Positions 60,230 through 64,000 of a stretch of DNA of 64,000 bases are shown here, piece by piece. The number at the start of each line of letters is the position of its first letter. Positions within the stretch are counted from its first letter, which is position 1. Source of the stretch: Qipengyuania_B sp965214525 (GTDB lineage Bacteria > Pseudomonadota > Alphaproteobacteria > Sphingomonadales > Sphingomonadaceae); the NCBI GenBank assembly GCA_965214525.1, contig OZ243959.1, forward strand, positions 930,001-994,000, read 5' to 3'. Made by a program: the position numbers and the translations under genes. The notes beneath the pieces were generated by a model. It did no database searches and was not told the origin of the DNA. It worked only from the letters and a program-made list of their open reading frames with translations.

Positions 60230-61297
60230 TCAGACTCTGCTGCCCTGTAATTTGTCCATAGCCTCGCCAATCCGGACAGGACCGGGAAAATAAGCCCATT
60301 CCAGGCTGTGGGGATACGGCGTGTCGAAACCCGTCACCCGCTCGATCGGGGCTTCGAGATGATAGAAGCAGCGCTCCTGGACCAGCGCGCTCAACTCCGC
60401 GCCAAAGCCGGAGGTGCGCGTCGCCTCGTGCACGATGAGACATTTGCCGGTCTTGCGCACAGATCTTTCCACAGCCTCGATATCGAGCGGGACGATGGTG
60501 CGCAGATCGAGAATTTCCGCATCCACACCCTTTTCGCGGGCGACCGCTTCGGCAACGTGTACCATCGTGCCATAAGCGAGGATGGTCATTGCCTCTCCCT
60601 CGCGCACGGTACGGGCCGTGCCCAACGGGATGCGGTAGTAACCTTCCGGCACTTTGGCCGCGGCGAATTTCTTCCAGGGCTCCACCGGTTTGTCGTAATA
60701 GCCGGAGAAGGGGCCGTTATATATCCGCTTGGGTTCGAAGAAGATGACCGGATCATTATCCTCGATCGCTGCAATCAGGAGGCCCTTGGCATCGTAGGGG
60801 GTCGATGGAATCACCGTTTTAAGGCCGGAAACATGCGCGAAGATCGCCTCCGGGCTCTGGCTGTGCGTTTGTCCGCCGAAAATGCCACCCCCAAAGGGAG
60901 AGCGCACCGTCATCGGCGCTATATATTCCGCCGCCGATCGATACCGCAACCGCGCTGCTTCGCTAATCAACTGGTCGAGGCCCGGATAGATGTAATCGGC
61001 AAACTGTATCTCGGGAACCGGCCTGAGGCCATAGGCTCCCATTCCTACCGCAACGCCGATAATGCCGCATTCCGAAATCGGCGTGTCAAATACGCGGGTC
61101 TTGCCGTGTTTTTCCTGCAAGCCGGCCGTGCACCGGAACACCCCTCCGAAATAGCCGACATCCTCGCCCATCACAATCACATCGGGATCGCGGGCAAGCA
61201 TGATGTCGAGTGCCTCGTTGATAGCCTCGATCATGTTCAGCGCGCGGCCGGTATCGCTGCCTTGGGGTTCGGCCTCTTTGATTGCGACGTCATTCAT
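60230..61297 (-). CDS. Branched-chain 2-oxoacid dehydrogenase, E1 beta subunit
   Basis: 355 residues, transketolase-like C-terminal partner of E1alpha. Typical blocks: VIVMGEDVGYFGGVFRCTAGLQEKHG, RVFDTPISECGIIGVAVGMGAYGLRPV, and a central RSPFGGGIFGGQTHSQSPE. The ordering fits BCKDH-type E1beta (the enzyme decarboxylates branched 2-oxo acids from Leu, Ile and Val). It overlaps E1alpha by four bases and precedes E2 by two. Confidence 0.92.
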   Translation of the reverse strand: MNDVAIKEAEPQGSDTGRALNMIEAINEALDIMLARDPDVIVMGEDVGYFGGVFRCTAGLQEKHGKTRVFDTPISECGIIGVAVGMGAYGLRPVPEIQFADYIYPGLDQLISEAARLRYRSAAEYIAPMTVRSPFGGGIFGGQTHSQSPEAIFAHVSGLKTVIPSTPYDAKGLLIAAIEDNDPVIFFEPKRIYNGPFSGYYDKPVEPWKKFAAAKVPEGYYRIPLGTARTVREGEAMTILAYGTMVHVAEAVAREKGVDAEILDLRTIVPLDIEAVERSVRKTGKCLIVHEATRTSGFGAELSALVQERCFYHLEAPIERVTGFDTPYPHSLEWAYFPGPVRIGEAMDKLQGSRV

Positions 61298-62598
61298 CGG
61301 TTGGGCAATCCTTCGGGAAACTTGGTCTTGCGCTCGCGAATGGCTTGCTCCGCCTGTTCCTTGAGGTGCCAGGGCAGTTCCTCGAAAACGTCTTCAAACA
61401 TGGTGCGGAACGGATGATGCAGCCCGTGACCGAGGATGCCGTTCTTCTCGGCTTCCTTGGTCGCGACCTTGACCCGTTCGGCCGCCTCGCGATCCATCGT
61501 CTCCTGTTGTCCCTCGTCCCATTCTCCCAGCGCAATCAGATGGCGCTTCAACCGCATGACGGGATCGCCCAAAGGCCATTCTTCGCGTTCCTGCGCGCTG
61601 CGATATCCCGATGGATCGTCGGACGTGGAATGCCCTTCGGCGCGGTAGGTGAAATGCTCAATCAATGTCGGGCCGCCATTCGCTCTTGCACGATTTGCCG
61701 CCCATAGTTCTGCTGCATAAACCGCCAGCGGATCGTTGCCGTCAACGCGCAGGCCCGCAAGTCCATAACCCAAGGCACGTGCCGCGAAGGTCGTGCGCTC
61801 TGCCCCCGCGAACCCGCTAAAGCTGCTAATCGCCCACTGATTGTTGATAACATTGATGATAACCGGTGCATTATAGACCGTTGCAAAGGTGCAGGCGCTG
61901 TGGAAATCGCCTTCGGCCGTGCTGCCCTCGCCGACCCAGGTTGCGGCAATCCGGCTGTCGCCCTTGATCGCGCTTGCCATCGCCCAGCCGACGGCCTGCG
62001 GCGTCTGCGTGGCCAGGTTGCCGCTGATCGAGAAGAAGCTATGCTCCCGGCTCGAATACATGATCGGCAACTGGCGCCCTTTCAGCTTGTCGCCCTTGTT
62101 CGAGTAAATCTGATTGATCATTTCGATCAGGGGATAGCCTCGGGCGATCAACACGCCCTGCTGCCGGTAGGACGGGAACACCATGTCGTCGCTGGCCAGA
62201 GCCATGGCGGCGGAAACACTGGTGGCTTCTTCGCCGGTGCACTTCATGTAGAAGCTGGTCTTGCCTTGTCGCTGTCCGCGGAACATCCGCTCGTCAAACG
62301 CCCTTACCAATGCAAAATGACGCAGCATCTGGCGAAGCGTATCGGCGTCGAGCTTGGGATCCCAGGGTCCGTGCGCCTTGTCGTCTTCGCCAAGGACGCG
62401 GATCAGATCGTAGGCGAGCGGTGCGGTATCCTTTGCATGACAGCTTTCGTCCGGACGTGGCTGGGCGCCGGCGTCCGGCACATCGATATGCGAGAAGTCG
62501 ACCGCATCCCCGGGGCGGTATTGCGGTTCGGGAACATGCAACGACAGGGCGGGCTTGTTATGCCCTTCCCGGCTGGGTTGTTCAGGCCGATCGGCCAT
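61294..62598 (-). CDS. Branched-chain 2-oxoacid dehydrogenase, E1 alpha subunit
   Basis: 434 residues. Thiamine-diphosphate enzyme that starts the oxidation of branched 2-oxo acids. The thiamine site reads AATWVGEGSTAEGDFHSAC then INVINNQWAISSF, and the substrate loop EATSVSAAMALASDDMVFPSYRQQG matches the BCKDH type rather than the enteric PDH E1. The N-terminal 60 residues form a proline-rich tail. MADRPEQ is chosen as start with GGGAGAG upstream; a 13-codon extension is less likely. The gene is 94 bases after thyA. Confidence 0.9.
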   Translation of the reverse strand: MADRPEQPSREGHNKPALSLHVPEPQYRPGDAVDFSHIDVPDAGAQPRPDESCHAKDTAPLAYDLIRVLGEDDKAHGPWDPKLDADTLRQMLRHFALVRAFDERMFRGQRQGKTSFYMKCTGEEATSVSAAMALASDDMVFPSYRQQGVLIARGYPLIEMINQIYSNKGDKLKGRQLPIMYSSREHSFFSISGNLATQTPQAVGWAMASAIKGDSRIAATWVGEGSTAEGDFHSACTFATVYNAPVIINVINNQWAISSFSGFAGAERTTFAARALGYGLAGLRVDGNDPLAVYAAELWAANRARANGGPTLIEHFTYRAEGHSTSDDPSGYRSAQEREEWPLGDPVMRLKRHLIALGEWDEGQQETMDREAAERVKVATKEAEKNGILGHGLHHPFRTMFEDVFEELPWHLKEQAEQAIRERKTKFPEGLPNR

Positions 62599-62692
62599 AG
62601 CTCTGCTCTCCCAATCACGCCGTGCCATGCGATGCAATCTTTTGCGGCCGGGTTATTTTATTTCAACGTGCATTACCGGTCAAGGCAGCGCG

Positions 62693-63616
62693 TCATACGG
62701 CGACTACCGCCCTGATGGGCGGATGAGGTGTATAATCATGCACTTCGAAATCTTCCAAGGCATAGTCAAAGATGCCGCTTGGTCGCTGTTTGATCTCCAG
62801 TCGCGGATAACCTTGCGGATCGCGCGAAAGTTGCTCGGAAACGAGTGTTTCGTGATTCAGGTAGAGATGCACGTCTGCTCCCATCCACACCAGTTCGCCC
62901 ATAGCGAGATCGCATTGCTGAGCGAACATCGCCTGCAACAGCGCGGCCGACCATAGGTTGAAGGGCAGACCTAACGCCACGTCGCAACTACGTTGATACA
63001 CGACGCTGTTCAAACGTCCGTCGGTGACATGATACTGGTAGGTCTTGTGGCAAGGGGGCAGCGCCATGCGATCCAGTTCCGCGACGTTCCAGCCCTCGAT
63101 GATATGGCGGCGCCCGGCAGGGTCTGTCTGGAGCGATCGAACGATCCCGGCAACCTGGTCGATGCCCGGTCCTTTGCGATACGAGCCGTCCTTCTGGTAT
63201 TCGTAGGTTGGCCAATCGACCCATTGCTTGCCGTAGACCGGGCCCAATTCGCCCCATTTCGCTGCGAACTCTTCATCCTTCGCAATCCGTCTGGCGAAGC
63301 TATCGAGCGTAATGTCGTCGGATGTTTCGCGGACGTATCGCGCATGCGGCCACTCGTTCCAGATCCTCACGCCCTGTCGAACCAGGGGCCGGATATTGGT
63401 GCTGCCGGACAGGAACCAGAGCAACTCGCGGGTCGCCGTCTTCCAATAGACCCGTTTTGTGGTGATAAGCGGCATGGCTCCGCCCGACAGGTCGAAACGC
63501 AACATCGCACCGCAAATCGAACGCGTTCCGATCCCGGTGCGATCGACCCGCTCGCCGCCCTGCTCCCAGACCTGCCGCATGAGATCGAGATATTGTTGTT
63601 CGTAGTGTCGGCCCAT
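62693..63616 (-). CDS. thyA: Thymidylate synthase ThyA
   Basis: 307 residues. Makes dTMP from dUMP with methylene-THF. The catalytic Cys lies in LPPCHKTYQYHV, the RRHIIEGWN block precedes it, and the N-terminal YLDLMRQVWEQGGERVDRTGIGT is standard. An insertion between residues 95 and 140 (VRQGVRIWNEWPHARY...) lengthens it over the E. coli enzyme; this is the longer form. The start MGRHYEQ is chosen over an upstream frame that would add 34 residues. Confidence 0.95.
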   Translation of the reverse strand: MGRHYEQQYLDLMRQVWEQGGERVDRTGIGTRSICGAMLRFDLSGGAMPLITTKRVYWKTATRELLWFLSGSTNIRPLVRQGVRIWNEWPHARYVRETSDDITLDSFARRIAKDEEFAAKWGELGPVYGKQWVDWPTYEYQKDGSYRKGPGIDQVAGIVRSLQTDPAGRRHIIEGWNVAELDRMALPPCHKTYQYHVTDGRLNSVVYQRSCDVALGLPFNLWSAALLQAMFAQQCDLAMGELVWMGADVHLYLNHETLVSEQLSRDPQGYPRLEIKQRPSGIFDYALEDFEVHDYTPHPPIRAVVAV

Positions 63617-63722
63617 TACGCATCCGCGTAGCGCGGGATTTGTCGGCTTGCCACCCCTACCATCACTGCTTATAGCCCGGCCTCTGCCTCGCCTCGCTCT
63701 TGTAGGAGCGATGGGCACGTGT

Positions 63723-63799
63723 CGGGGAGTAGCTCAGCCTGGTAGAGCACTGTCTTCGGGAGGCAGGGGCCGGAGGTTCGAATCCTCTCTCCCCGACCA
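63723..63799 (+). tRNA. tRNA-Pro (anticodon CGG)
   Basis: 77 bases including CCA. Acceptor CGGGGAG pairs with CTCCCCG, D-loop with AGCTCAGCCTGGTAGAG, anticodon loop TTCGGGA (CGG), T-arm GGAGGTTCGAATCCTCT. A T7 run follows directly and may serve as termination. Confidence 0.96.
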
Positions 63800-63877
63800 T
63801 TTTTTTATCAGAACGTTTGATACCCCGTTGTCGGCTTGATGCTTGTGTGGGTGACGCTTAGGGCCATATGTTCGGGC

Positions 63878-64000
63878 ATGTCAGAGTTCGATGAGTTAAA
63901 CCGGCGCCCTCGTTCGGTTCCCTCAGGGCGCGTGGCCCGGCTGGCTGGCTTTGGAAAGATGGCGGGGGGAATTGCGGGGGGCGTGATTGCCGAGGGCGCG
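63878..64000 (+). CDS. ABC1/UbiB-family protein, 3' end cut by the window
   Basis: Only the first 41 codons are in the window: MSEFDELNRRPRSVPSGRVARLAGFGKMAGGIAGG and onward. The VPSGRxxRLxxFGxxAGGIAGG pattern matches the N-terminus of the ABC1/ADCK (UbiB-like) kinase-fold family, which includes factors of ubiquinone biosynthesis. No ribosome-binding site is evident before the ATG. The assignment rests on this short stretch. Confidence 0.55.
   Translation, partial: MSEFDELNRRPRSVPSGRVARLAGFGKMAGGIAGGVIAEGA

Noticed and set aside
1..64000. Prophage, insertion sequence, integron, CRISPR array or toxin-antitoxin pair
   Set aside because: No integrase, transposase, repeat-spacer array or linked toxin/antitoxin reading frames were found; tRNA genes have no flanking attachment-site duplicates that I can see.

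Overview
The window is a contiguous piece of chromosome from a high-GC alphaproteobacterium. The order Sphingomonadales (an Erythrobacteraceae- or Sphingomonadaceae-like genome) is the best fit. The evidence is the mix of genes: a PrsK/PrsR pair of the XrtA/PEP-CTERM type, I78-family inhibitors, an ICL/ScfR-type regulator pair, DUF2842, DUF475, 6S RNA between zapA and the 5-formyltetrahydrofolate cyclo-ligase gene, a GTTC-N7-GTTC LexA box of the alphaproteobacterial type, and a REP-like hairpin element of the kind common in sphingomonads. The placement is inference from gene content; no 16S gene is present. Almost all of the window is ordinary housekeeping DNA. I see no prophage, insertion sequence, integron or CRISPR array.

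Layout. 1-5.6 kb: 3' part of purL, a REP-like inverted-dimer repeat, a nitroreductase, a Coq4-type ubiquinone-biosynthesis protein, serB, and miaA diverging from serB with overlapping starts. 5.7-12.6 kb: branched-chain amino-acid synthesis (ilvB-ilvN-ilvC, then leuA), interrupted by two tandem I78-inhibitor lipoproteins and a YceI protein. 12.6-17.5 kb: a small membrane-protein gene broken by an in-frame TGA, a frameshifted amidohydrolase, a nitronate monooxygenase, a flavodoxin-fold protein and a frameshifted recJ. 17.6-25 kb: tRNA-Glu and the complete phosphate module phoR-pstS-pstC-pstA-pstB-phoU-phoB. 25-28.4 kb: an extensin-family protein, then a two-gene DNA-repair cassette (radical SAM protein plus UdgX) under a perfect LexA-type box. 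28.6-34.4 kb: a flavin/PNPOx-fold stress protein, two amino-acid transporters, panB and a DUF475 membrane protein. 34.4-37.9 kb: prsR and prsK. 38.1-41.5 kb: a RamB/ScfR-type regulator divergent from isocitrate lyase. 41.5-49.6 kb: M20 hydrolase, SLC13 transporter, tRNA-Leu, an IMPase-family protein, efp, secreted orphans, M23 peptidase, L,D-transpeptidase and thiE. 50-56 kb: the glycolytic/pentose block tkt-gap-pgk-thioesterase-fba. 56-58.7 kb: zapA, 6S RNA, 5-FCL, DUF2842, an Fpg/Nei-type glycosylase, tRNA-Asp. 58.8-64 kb: branched-chain 2-oxoacid dehydrogenase E1alpha-E1beta-E2, thyA, tRNA-Pro and the start of an ABC1/UbiB-family kinase gene.

How parts connect: valine, isoleucine and leucine synthesis (ilvBNC, leuA; panB draws on the same 2-oxoisovalerate pool) and breakdown (bkd E1/E2) are both present. 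The Pho module is complete, with sensor and regulator at opposite ends. The most distinctive observations are the SOS box in front of the radical SAM-UdgX cassette, the PrsR enhancer-binding protein whose GAFTGA loop reads GAGTNT, the palindrome between the ScfR-type regulator and aceA, the in-frame TGA in a small membrane gene, the two single-base frameshifts (recJ and the amidohydrolase, either real decay or assembly errors), and structured leaders in front of ilvB and leuA. I did not find a clearly new multi-gene system.
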